52,026 nucleotides of DNA from Prevotella sp. (GTDB lineage: Bacteria > Bacteroidota > Bacteroidia > Bacteroidales > Bacteroidaceae). Under the pieces are notes generated by a model. The model ran no database searches. It saw only the letters and a list, made by a program, of their open reading frames with translations, and was not told the origin of the DNA. The position numbers were made by a program, and so were the translations under genes. Positions 8,746 through 17,020 of this stretch are shown piece after piece. How positions within the stretch are numbered: the stretch's first letter is position 1; each line of letters starts with the position of its first letter. Location: assembly GCA_022771625.1 (NCBI GenBank), contig JALFCW010000077.1:1-52026 (forward strand). The letters run 5' to 3'.

Positions 8746-9912
8746 ATGAAAGTATTATTATCTATTGTATTGGCAACTATGTTTGTCACTACAACAAGTA
8801 CAGCTCAAATCAAAGCAAAGGACTGGAATGGACAAATCAAAGCCGGTTGGAACTTAGGCAACCAATTTGAATGTTCTGCTCCCGGACAAGATGGTGAATC
8901 AATGGCTATCGGCAATCCTGACGATGCCGACAATGCCGAAACTGCATGGGGCAACCCTAAGGTGACCAAAAAGGTGATTAAGGCAGTGAAAGATGCAGGA
9001 TTTGATGCAATTCGCATCCCCATCAGATGGCAGTGCCACATCACCAACGACAAGGCCATGTCGGTGAGCAAGACATGGATGGCTCGTATAAAGGAGGTGG
9101 TTGACTGGTGTCTTAGCTACGACTTGAAAGTGATCATAAATGTTCACCATGAGAAATGGCTCGAAAGCCGACCTTATTATAAATATAAGGATGAGAACTG
9201 CCAAAAGTTGGCGCTGTTATGGAATAATATCGCTACCGAGTTTAAGGATTATGACTACCGTCTCGCCTTCGCCGGACATAACGAGGTGCACGTTCCTGGA
9301 TTCTGGGGTGCTCCAACAGAGGAAAACCTTGCTGTACAGAATGCCTACAACCAAGTGTTCGTGGATATGGTGCGTGCCACTGGCGGAAAGAACGACAAGC
9401 GCCATCTGATGGTGCAAACCTACGTGTGCAATCCTGATTTCGGTATCAACAATGGACAGTTTATCGTTCCTCAGGATATTGAGGGCAATGGCAACGACTA
9501 TATGAGCGTGGAGTTTCATTTCTACAATCCCTACGATTATTGCGGCGAATGTAAGTACTATTGGTGGGGCGAAGCATATAAGCAATATGGTGAGATTTCA
9601 CCGAGCAACGAGAAGACTTTGACCGATTTCTTCGATAAGGTGGAAAAGACATGGGCATCTCAGGGACTTGGCATTTGCATCGGCGAATGGGGTGTTAGCG
9701 ACCACTACAAAGGAAGCGATATCGACCGTATGCACGAGAATATGACATATTATTGCAAAACCTTCGTCACCGAGGCACGCAAACGAGGTTTTTCCACCTT
9801 CGTTTGGGACAACAACACATTCGGAAGTGGAACAGAGAAATTCGGAATCTTCGACCGCAACCGTGGTATGAAGGTTAAGGCGCCATGGATTATTAATGGA
9901 ATTATCAACTAA
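8746..9912 (+). CDS. GH5 endo-beta-glucanase-like enzyme, probably subfamily 4
   Basis: A 388-residue single-domain GH5 enzyme with a signal peptide (cleavage near S-T-A-Q, residue 20). Family landmarks appear in order: AGWNLGNQFE, the strand DAIRIPIRW, INVHHEKW, the acid/base Glu180 in GHNEVHV, HFYNPYDY, and the nucleophile Glu314 in CIGEWGV. The residue after the acid/base Asn-Glu is Val rather than the usual Pro; I recall N-E-V in Bacteroidetes GH5_4 enzymes, so this is not taken as damage. GH5_4 members cut xyloglucan, mixed-linkage glucan, glucomannan or xylan, so the exact substrate cannot be read. It is the first gene of an operon, 15 bp before SusC. It lacks a lipobox, so its location is periplasmic or secreted. 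Confidence 0.85.
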   Translation: MKVLLSIVLATMFVTTTSTAQIKAKDWNGQIKAGWNLGNQFECSAPGQDGESMAIGNPDDADNAETAWGNPKVTKKVIKAVKDAGFDAIRIPIRWQCHITNDKAMSVSKTWMARIKEVVDWCLSYDLKVIINVHHEKWLESRPYYKYKDENCQKLALLWNNIATEFKDYDYRLAFAGHNEVHVPGFWGAPTEENLAVQNAYNQVFVDMVRATGGKNDKRHLMVQTYVCNPDFGINNGQFIVPQDIEGNGNDYMSVEFHFYNPYDYCGECKYYWWGEAYKQYGEISPSNEKTLTDFFDKVEKTWASQGLGICIGEWGVSDHYKGSDIDRMHENMTYYCKTFVTEARKRGFSTFVWDNNTFGSGTEKFGIFDRNRGMKVKAPWIINGIIN

Positions 9913-9927
9913 TAAAATCAATTTTAA

Positions 9928-12900
9928 ATGAACAAGAAACAATTACTATTATGCCTATTAGCCTTAGGCATGACGGCGATTCCTTCACTTGCCAACAGCT
10001 CTCATTCTAGTGAGGCAGCAAGAGGAATCAAAGCAGCTCCCGACAACAAAGTTGTCAAAGGAACTGTAAATGACAAAACAGGACCTCTAGTTGGTGCCAC
10101 TATAAAAGTGGCAGGAACAACAAACGGTACAGTGACTGATTTCGAAGGTAATTTCACTATTCAATGTGCCCCTGGCGCTACACTCGAGTTCTCTTACGTA
10201 GGATATAAGACTAAGACCATGAAGGCTCAGAATGGCATGAGCGTCATTCTCGAAGAAGACGGGAAGGTACTCAACGAGGTTGTTGTAACAGCTCTCGGAG
10301 TGAAGCGCGACCGCAAGGCTCTTGGTTATGGACTATCTGAGGTAAAGGGTGAGGAACTCACCAAGGCTAAGGAAACTAACGTCATTAACTCTCTTTCGGG
10401 CAAGGTGGCAGGTCTTGTGGTACAGAATACTGCCGGTGGCGCTTCTGGTTCCACTCGTGTTCTTCTTCGTGGTAACACCGAGATGACAGGCAACAACCAA
10501 CCGCTATATGTAGTGGATGGTGTTCCATTGGACAACACCAACTTCGGTTCGGCAGGCACTGAGGGTGGATATGACCTCGGCGACGGAATCTCAGCCATCA
10601 ACCCCGACGACATCGAGACGATGACAGTGCTTAAGGGTCCTGCCGCATCGGCTCTCTACGGTAGCCGTGCCTCTCATGGTGTTATCCTCATTACGACAAA
10701 GAAGGCCGACAAGGATAAGTTCTCGGTGGAATACAACGGTTCGTTCACCTTCGACACTCAGCTTGCAAAATGGGATAACATACAGCAGGTATATGGTATG
10801 GGTAACAACGGTAAGTACTCTCCCACTGCCACCACAGGCACCAATATGAGTTGGGGACCAAAGGCAGACTACTTCACCATGAACTATTTCGACGGTGAAG
10901 AGCGTCAGTTTATGATATATCCGAACAATGCCTCCGACTTCTTCCGTACTGGTTTCACCACACAGAACACTGCTATCATCTCGGCAAACAGCGGAAAAAC
11001 GGGTATGCGCTTCTCTGTCACTGACATGCGCAACAAAGACATTCTGCCAAATACGAACATGAACCGCGACAACTTCAACCTGAGAGTAAACACATCGCTC
11101 GGGAAGGTGGATTTCGACTTCACAGCCAACTACACACGCGAGAACGTGAAGAACCGTCCGGCTCTTGGCGACTCACAGAGCAATGTGGGCAAGAACCTTA
11201 TGACCCTTGCCAATACATACAACCAGGCTTGGCTGAAAAACTACGAGACTGCCAACGGCGAATATGCCAACTGGAACGGACTTGACCAATATAACCGCAA
11301 CCCCTATTGGGATCTGTACAAGAACCAGAACAAGTCGGACAAGGATGTGTTCCGCTTCACCGCCAAGGCAATATATAATGTGGATAGTCATCTGAAGATT
11401 CAAGGCACCATAGGTACTGACATCAACGACATGAACTTCCAGGACTATATCGCTCGCACCACCCCGGGCAAGTCGGCAGGACAATTGCAGGAGAGCGTGT
11501 TCAAGAACCGCACACTGAATGCAGAACTGCTCGCACTATACAACAACCAGTTTGGCGATTTCGACGTGAATGCCACCCTCGGCGGCAATATATTCAAGGT
11601 GGATAACAAAACCACTATCTTTACCGGACTTAGCGAGCAGATGCCTGGTGTGATTGCCATTATGAATTATCAAGAGCAGAGCGTGCAGCAGAATACATAC
11701 AAGAAGCAGATCAACTCAATATACGGTAGCGCAAGCATCGGTTACGACCACACCTACTATCTCGAGGGTACATTACGTGGCGACAAGGCATCGACATTGC
11801 CCACAGGCAACAACACCTACGTATATCCCTCGGTATCTGGAAGCTGGGTGTTCTCGGAGTATCTCAAGAACAAGAACATCATCAACTATGGAAAATTCCG
11901 CGCCTCATGGGCAAAGGTGGGTAGCGACACCGATCCCTATCAGCTTGCCCTGAACTATTCTACGGGCAAGTATTCTTATTCTGGTTTCACCATCGGTATG
12001 ATAAACAACAACACCCAACCGAACAAGGATCTTAAGCCAACAATGACAACATCCTACGAATTGGGTCTGGAGATGAAGTTCTTCCACAACCGTCTGAGTC
12101 TTGACGTAACATACTACAACCAGTCATCAAAGAACCAGATTATCGGTCTTGCATCGTCGTCAACCTCTGGCTACAACTATCGCCTTATCAATGCAGGAGA
12201 AATCCAGAACAAAGGTATAGAAATAGCTCTGAATGGCCGTGCCCTTCAGATAAAGGACTTCGCCTGGGACTTCGGTATCAACTTCTCAAAGAACAGCAAC
12301 AAGGTTAAGTCGTTGACCGATGGAATGGACTATTTTGAGATTGAAAAGGCAATGTGGTGCAACGTGTCAGTAGGCGCCGAGGTGGGCAAAAACTTCGGTT
12401 CCATCGTCGCTCCCGACTTCAAGCGCAATGCCAATGGTGACATATTAATCAATGGTGAGACTGGTATGCCAATCTATGACGAGACACCTCGCACCATAGG
12501 TAATGCCACATGGGACTGGACAGGTGGATTCTATCACACATTATCATATAAGAACTTCCGTCTTTCTGCAGCATTCGACGTCAAGGTGGGTGCTGACATC
12601 TTCTCAATGTCAATGCGCTCGGCATTCCAGACAGGAAAAGCCCCCGAGACTCTCGTAGGCCGTGCAGAATGGTACAGCTCAGAAGAGATGCGCATGGCTG
12701 CCGGTAAGACCATTGATGAATGGCGCGCCATGGGCAACTGCAAGGGATTCCTCGCACCAGGTGTCATAGAGAATGCCGACGGCACATTCCGTCCTAACGA
12801 CATACCCATCGACCCACAGACATATTGGGAGAGTGTATCACGCAATGCACCAAGTATGTTCGTTTATGACAATTCATACGTGAAGTGCCGTGAAATAACA

Positions 12901-13107
12901 TTCGGTTATACATTCCCCGAGAAGTGGTTGGGCAAATATGTGAAAGGACTCAACGTGTCATTCGTTGCACGCAACCCATTTATCGTGTGGAAGAATATTC
13001 CCAACATCGACCCCGATTCAGGCTACAACACATCGGGCATGGGCCTCGAATATGGTTCACTCCCATCGCGCCGCAGTTATGGTCTTAATGTTAATGTGAA
13101 ATTCTAA
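9928..13107 (+). CDS. SusC-type TonB-dependent outer-membrane glycan transporter (PUL A)
   Basis: A 1059-residue TonB-dependent transporter. After the signal peptide comes a carboxypeptidase-D-regulatory-like domain (VKGTVNDKTGPLVGATIKV, about residues 48-110) and a TonB-box region around LNEVVVTALG. The plug domain contains the SusC hallmarks LYVVDGVPLDN and SALYGSRASHGVILITTKK, and a 22-strand-type barrel follows, ending in an aromatic-terminated strand, YGLNVNVKF. It imports oligosaccharides cut at the surface, working with the SusD protein encoded 14 bp downstream. Length and domain order are normal. It is the second gene of the GH5 operon. Confidence 0.95.
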   Translation: MNKKQLLLCLLALGMTAIPSLANSSHSSEAARGIKAAPDNKVVKGTVNDKTGPLVGATIKVAGTTNGTVTDFEGNFTIQCAPGATLEFSYVGYKTKTMKAQNGMSVILEEDGKVLNEVVVTALGVKRDRKALGYGLSEVKGEELTKAKETNVINSLSGKVAGLVVQNTAGGASGSTRVLLRGNTEMTGNNQPLYVVDGVPLDNTNFGSAGTEGGYDLGDGISAINPDDIETMTVLKGPAASALYGSRASHGVILITTKKADKDKFSVEYNGSFTFDTQLAKWDNIQQVYGMGNNGKYSPTATTGTNMSWGPKADYFTMNYFDGEERQFMIYPNNASDFFRTGFTTQNTAIISANSGKTGMRFSVTDMRNKDILPNTNMNRDNFNLRVNTSLGKVDFDFTANYTRENVKNRPALGDSQSNVGKNLMTLANTYNQAWLKNYETANGEYANWNGLDQYNRNPYWDLYKNQNKSDKDVFRFTAKAIYNVDSHLKIQGTIGTDINDMNFQDYIARTTPGKSAGQLQESVFKNRTLNAELLALYNNQFGDFDVNATLGGNIFKVDNKTTIFTGLSEQMPGVIAIMNYQEQSVQQNTYKKQINSIYGSASIGYDHTYYLEGTLRGDKASTLPTGNNTYVYPSVSGSWVFSEYLKNKNIINYGKFRASWAKVGSDTDPYQLALNYSTGKYSYSGFTIGMINNNTQPNKDLKPTMTTSYELGLEMKFFHNRLSLDVTYYNQSSKNQIIGLASSSTSGYNYRLINAGEIQNKGIEIALNGRALQIKDFAWDFGINFSKNSNKVKSLTDGMDYFEIEKAMWCNVSVGAEVGKNFGSIVAPDFKRNANGDILINGETGMPIYDETPRTIGNATWDWTGGFYHTLSYKNFRLSAAFDVKVGADIFSMSMRSAFQTGKAPETLVGRAEWYSSEEMRMAAGKTIDEWRAMGNCKGFLAPGVIENADGTFRPNDIPIDPQTYWESVSRNAPSMFVYDNSYVKCREITFGYTFPEKWLGKYVKGLNVSFVARNPFIVWKNIPNIDPDSGYNTSGMGLEYGSLPSRRSYGLNVNVKF

Positions 13108-13121
13108 CATCTCAGCAGACA

Positions 13122-14831
13122 ATGAAAAAGAAACTATATATAATGTTGCTTTCTGCCCTCACATTGGGCGGCACATTCACTTCATGTAGTGACAACCACA
13201 TGGAGAGTGTTAACACTGATGACACAAAATCGCCGACTATCAACCCTAATGCACAGTTGACGACGGCATTGTTGCAGACTTACGGCGACTTCGGACTGAT
13301 GGACACATACCGCAGTTATATCACCGGATTCACACAATACTTCGCCGGAGGTTGGAACGTATCTTTCTATGCAGGGGCAGTCAACCCCGACAATGACCAG
13401 ATGCGCCTTATCTGGGACCAGTACTACTCTGTAGGCATAAAAAACTTGGTTGATGCTATCCACAACTCCAAGGATATGCCTAACACGAATGCCGCCCTGC
13501 GCATACATCGAGTGTATCTCATGTCAATACTTACCGACACTTACGGAGATATACCTTGCTCAGAGGCTGGACTTGGTTTCATCGAGGGTATCTCAAATCC
13601 CAAGTATGACAAACAAGAGGATATTTACAACTGGTTCTTCGCCGAACTGAAGGACTGTGTGTCACAACTCGGCACTGGCTCCGACCGCATCAGCGGCGAC
13701 GTGACAAGTCTGAACGGCGACACCGATTTGTGGAAGAAATATGCAAATTCGCTGATATTGCGCTTTGCTATGCGCATATCAGATGTCAACCCCGCACTGG
13801 CACAGCAGGAATTTGAGGGTGTCTTGGCTTCTGAATCTGGATATATCGGCAATTCTAGTGAGAATGCATACGTGAAGTATCTGGATGCTCCATTTACATT
13901 GTATGATGGTTCGCGCGACCTTGACTTCCGAGCCAATGCACTTAGTGAGATTCTCTATGGCCAGGATCCCACATCTCCTACATTCGTATGCTCTACATTA
14001 TATAATATGCTAAAGGACAACAACGACCCTCGCCTTCTTAAGATATGTCGCAACTATATCAATACCACACGCAGCGAGACCAAGCCCGAAGGATGTTTTG
14101 ATGTAACCGACGACATGATTGCTTGGGAAAACGCCGGAGGTACTGGTGTGCAAGCTAATGACCCGGGAGCTGCATGGTGGGACCAGTGGCCCACTGTTCC
14201 TGCTACATCAGAGATTCCTACTCTCCAACAGCTTGTAAACAACTATCCTGACAAGGGTTACGACCAGAGCAACTATCCTGCCCGTATGACACGTCCCTTC
14301 CTTGCCTTGGCATTCGAACAGCCTAACTGTCCCGGTATTCTCATCACTTCTGCCGAGGTTGAATTCCTGCTCGCCGAGGCTGCAACCAAAGGATGGGCAG
14401 TGCAGGGTGATGCAGAGAGTCATTATGAGGCAGGCATCAGGGCTGCCATGCAATTGCTCAACGACTGCTATGACATTGTTGGAAAAATCTCTGAGACGGA
14501 TATCAACGACTACATCGCTGCCAATCCTCTTGGCGACAATCCCAAAGAACAGATCAACAAGGAGGCTTACATCCTTCATCTGACAAACCCTGCCGAAGCA
14601 TGGGCAAACCTGCGTCGATCTGATTATCCGGTACTCCAGGATAGAGCCAAGTTTGGCAATTTCACATATACCTGTGTAGATGGATTCAACACTCCCGTGC
14701 GCCTCAAGTATCCTAATCTCGAGGCTAAGTACAACAGTGTCAACTACAAGGAGGCTATCGAGCGCCTTGGTGGCACTGACGACTGGCACAAGCGAATGTG
14801 GTGGGATGTTGCTGAACAAAACTTTCAATAA
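13122..14831 (+). CDS. SusD-like glycan-binding surface lipoprotein (PUL A)
   Basis: A 569-residue lipoprotein with lipobox F-T-S-C (Cys about residue 22) followed by S-D-N. It is the partner of the preceding SusC and forms the lid of the outer-membrane import complex. The pattern (early NAQLTTALLQTYGDFG, TYGDIPCSEAG, and a C-terminal half with TSAEVEFLLAEAATKGW, YILHLTNPAEAWANLRRSDYP) is that of the SusD-like_2 branch with tetratricopeptide-like helices. The canonical RagB/SusD profile may score weakly. It is co-transcribed with SusC (14-bp gap) and separated from the next gene by a run of heptamer repeats. Confidence 0.9.
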   Translation: MKKKLYIMLLSALTLGGTFTSCSDNHMESVNTDDTKSPTINPNAQLTTALLQTYGDFGLMDTYRSYITGFTQYFAGGWNVSFYAGAVNPDNDQMRLIWDQYYSVGIKNLVDAIHNSKDMPNTNAALRIHRVYLMSILTDTYGDIPCSEAGLGFIEGISNPKYDKQEDIYNWFFAELKDCVSQLGTGSDRISGDVTSLNGDTDLWKKYANSLILRFAMRISDVNPALAQQEFEGVLASESGYIGNSSENAYVKYLDAPFTLYDGSRDLDFRANALSEILYGQDPTSPTFVCSTLYNMLKDNNDPRLLKICRNYINTTRSETKPEGCFDVTDDMIAWENAGGTGVQANDPGAAWWDQWPTVPATSEIPTLQQLVNNYPDKGYDQSNYPARMTRPFLALAFEQPNCPGILITSAEVEFLLAEAATKGWAVQGDAESHYEAGIRAAMQLLNDCYDIVGKISETDINDYIAANPLGDNPKEQINKEAYILHLTNPAEAWANLRRSDYPVLQDRAKFGNFTYTCVDGFNTPVRLKYPNLEAKYNSVNYKEAIERLGGTDDWHKRMWWDVAEQNFQ

Positions 14832-14832
14832 G

Positions 14833-14881
14833 TTGAAGGTTGAATATTGAAGGTTGAATATTGAAGATTAAAGATTGAATA
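14833..14881. repeat. Heptamer tandem repeat between SusD and the TIG lipoprotein
   Basis: Seven consecutive 7-nt units related to TTGAAGG and TTGAATA fill almost the whole 53-bp spacer before the next ATG. Similar 7-nt periodic spacers occur in PUL B (28361, 33074, 35018) and inside the GH43 gene (18045). Confidence 0.8.
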
Positions 14882-14884
14882 ATT

Positions 14885-15892
14885 ATGAAAAAAATATATT
14901 ATCTCGCGATACTTATTCTGCTTATGACAGGCAATATCGCACTTACAAGCTGTAGCTCTGACGACGCACCGTTCATCACAGCCAACGAGGATGATGAACC
15001 CCGAATCCTCGACCCTTATTTCCCCGACTGGACAAATGGCGAGCCGGGAGAGTTTAAGAACATCACTCGTGATGTCAATCTGGAAGCCTACGTAATAGTG
15101 ACTCCGTCTGAATTCACTACAGTAAAGTGGTATATCGACGATGTGGAGGTAGCAGAAGGACTTAATATCGACATTCCGCTTATTGCCGGAAACTATATGT
15201 TGAAAGTGGTGGCAACTACGACAAAGGGAAAGAGCACTTCAAGAACAGGACGCGTGGTGGTACGACCTTGTGCAGGCGACCCCGTTCCTGGAAAGGACAT
15301 CTACGATCTTCAGGTGCGTCCGGGTTCAAAGGCAAAGTTACATGGAAGCAACATGGATAAGGTAACAAAGATTGTATTTGGTGAAACTGAGGTGCCTGTT
15401 ACATTTGTTGACAAAGGAGAGGAGAGCTATGTGGAATATGAAGTTCCCAATCTCCCTCTCGGCACCTATAAAGTGAAGCTTATTGACGCAGAAGGTATGG
15501 TATATGGCGGCGGGAGTATTGAACTCTCCAATGATGTACCCGAAATCAAGGAGAACATCCTGTGGGAAGGTCATCACTATGTGTCATGGGATCTTCCCGA
15601 CGGTGATCCAAACAAAACATTCAACCTCCTCTCCAAGGAGCAATTCGAGGGTATTGCCGTTGATTCAAAACTCATCATTACATACTCGCTCGAACCATCG
15701 GCTGAATATCATCAGATGCAGCTCACTACCGCATGGTGGACTGAACTGCCTGGTACCTCAAAGGTGGATCTTGCCGAGGACGGAACAATCGAATTAGTAA
15801 TTAGTCAGGAAATCATTGACCTTGTTAATCAGCAAGACGGATTCCTCTGCGTAGGCCATGGATATTATGTAGATAAGATAACAGTTGAATAG
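14885..15892 (+). CDS. Surface glycan-binding lipoprotein with TIG-like domain (PUL A)
   Basis: A 335-residue lipoprotein (lipobox L-T-S-C, Cys about residue 23, then S-S-D-D). An N-terminal PKD/Ig-like domain (about 50-140) is followed by an IPT/TIG-like domain (about 140-225, VRPGSKAKLHGSNMDKVTKI). A C-terminal beta-sandwich of about 110 residues has several tryptophans (for example MQLTTAWWTELPG) suited to stacking on sugars, ending in FLCVGHGYYVDKITVE. Its position right after SusD and this architecture fit the SusE/SusF-like or SGBP class that holds polysaccharide at the surface. No enzymatic motif is seen. It is the last gene of the GH5 operon, closed by the terminator at 15956. Confidence 0.8.
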   Translation: MKKIYYLAILILLMTGNIALTSCSSDDAPFITANEDDEPRILDPYFPDWTNGEPGEFKNITRDVNLEAYVIVTPSEFTTVKWYIDDVEVAEGLNIDIPLIAGNYMLKVVATTTKGKSTSRTGRVVVRPCAGDPVPGKDIYDLQVRPGSKAKLHGSNMDKVTKIVFGETEVPVTFVDKGEESYVEYEVPNLPLGTYKVKLIDAEGMVYGGGSIELSNDVPEIKENILWEGHHYVSWDLPDGDPNKTFNLLSKEQFEGIAVDSKLIITYSLEPSAEYHQMQLTTAWWTELPGTSKVDLAEDGTIELVISQEIIDLVNQQDGFLCVGHGYYVDKITVE

Positions 15893-15955
15893 AAAAAAAA
15901 AATGGAAATTTAGATTATTTAGGTAGTTTTTTTGGTTTTGATTTACAACTATCTA

Positions 15956-15992
15956 GGGGTGGATTGTCGGGAGACAACCCACCCCATTTTTT
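15956..15992 (+). terminator. Intrinsic terminator of the PUL A operon
   Basis: A 13-bp stem with one mismatch (15956-15968 with 15973-15985), tetraloop GGGA and a run of six T from 15987. Confidence 0.88.
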
Positions 15993-16032
15993 CTATTTAC
16001 TGAATCGTTTCATCAAAAAAATATTCTATTAT

Positions 16033-16063
16033 TTTGTTGTTTCAAAAATAATTAGTACTTTTG
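16033..16063 (+). promoter_or_regulatory. Promoter of the helix-hairpin-helix gene
   Basis: TTTG at 16033-16036, a 19-bp spacer and TACTTTTG at 16056-16063: a standard Bacteroidetes promoter, 43 bp before the ATG. Confidence 0.7.
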
Positions 16064-16105
16064 CCCACATATATTAATTAAATCTATGGAATAGAAGAAA
16101 GACTT

Positions 16106-17020
16106 ATGATTAAGACATATATTTCCAAACGAGACCGAGAGGCAATAGTGGCTCTCACCATTATCATCCTTATTGGGTGCGGCTTTCTATGGCTTCTCGG
16201 TGAATACGGCAAGAAGCAGAAACCAGAAGAGGTCGTTGAGAAAAAGTGCAATGAGGGCAAAGCGCAATATTATGCTTCGGAACAAAATTCCGAAGAACTA
16301 TTCTGCTTCGACCCCAATACAGCTGATAGCACTACCTTATTGAAACTCGGACTCCGTCCATGGCAAGTGAGGAATATTTACAAATATCGCTCGCACGGCG
16401 GAATATACAAGAAACCCGAAGACTTTGCCCGACTTTACGGTCTTTCTGCACATAAATACAAGCAACTTCTCCCATATATACGTATTGCTGAAGAATATAG
16501 CATGTCTGCTGCTGAATATGTAAAGCGCTACAATCCTTCTTACAATAATTCGAGGGAAAATAACTATGAGAAAAAAGGTGTGGTATATGAGGAAAAGGCT
16601 GCAAGACCTGACTATCAGAGAAAAATATCCATTGGCGAACATATTACACTAAACACTGCCGACACCACGCAACTCAAGCGAGTGCCTGGTATCGGCAGTG
16701 GATATTCAAAGGCAATAATACGCTACGGAGAGCGTCTTGGGGGATATGTCAGTGTCGATCAACTCGATGAAATCGAGGGTTTTCCTACTGAAACCAAGCA
16801 ATTTTTCATTATCGACAATCCCACGCCTCATAAATTGAATGTGAACACCATGACCTTGTCGGAACTAAAACGACATCCTTACATTAACTTCTATCAGGCC
16901 AAGGCAATCACCGATTATCGTCGCATTCACGGACATATCAGCAGTCTGCAACAGCTCTCCACAAGCCCCGACTTTCCCGAGACTGCAATCAAAAGGCTAT
17001 TGCCTTATGTTGCATACTAA
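16106..17020 (+). CDS. Membrane-anchored helix-hairpin-helix (ComEA-like) protein
   Basis: A 304-residue protein with one N-terminal membrane segment (about residues 13-31, IVALTIIILIGCGFLWLL) and three ComEA-type helix-hairpin-helix units. The first is near 72-130 (FDPNTADSTTLLKLGL), the second near 180-232 (LNTADTTQLKRVPGIGSGYS), and the third ends the protein (LNVNTMTLSELKRHP to RLLPYVAY). Such units bind DNA without sequence preference; in ComEA they take part in DNA uptake, but in Bacteroidetes the role is not established. It has its own promoter. Its last four bases overlap the end of the convergent GH43 gene. It is probably unrelated to the flanking PULs. Confidence 0.85.
   Translation: MIKTYISKRDREAIVALTIIILIGCGFLWLLGEYGKKQKPEEVVEKKCNEGKAQYYASEQNSEELFCFDPNTADSTTLLKLGLRPWQVRNIYKYRSHGGIYKKPEDFARLYGLSAHKYKQLLPYIRIAEEYSMSAAEYVKRYNPSYNNSRENNYEKKGVVYEEKAARPDYQRKISIGEHITLNTADTTQLKRVPGIGSGYSKAIIRYGERLGGYVSVDQLDEIEGFPTETKQFFIIDNPTPHKLNVNTMTLSELKRHPYINFYQAKAITDYRRIHGHISSLQQLSTSPDFPETAIKRLLPYVAY

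Noticed and set aside
9280..9290. GH5 acid/base motif N-E-V as a sign of an inactive enzyme
   Set aside because: Both glutamates (180 and 314) and all surrounding motifs are present; I recall N-E-V in Bacteroidetes GH5_4 enzymes.
14208..14828. Minus-strand frame of 206 codons inside the PUL A SusD gene
   Set aside because: Antisense shadow of a clear SusD coding sequence, no promoter and no family resemblance.
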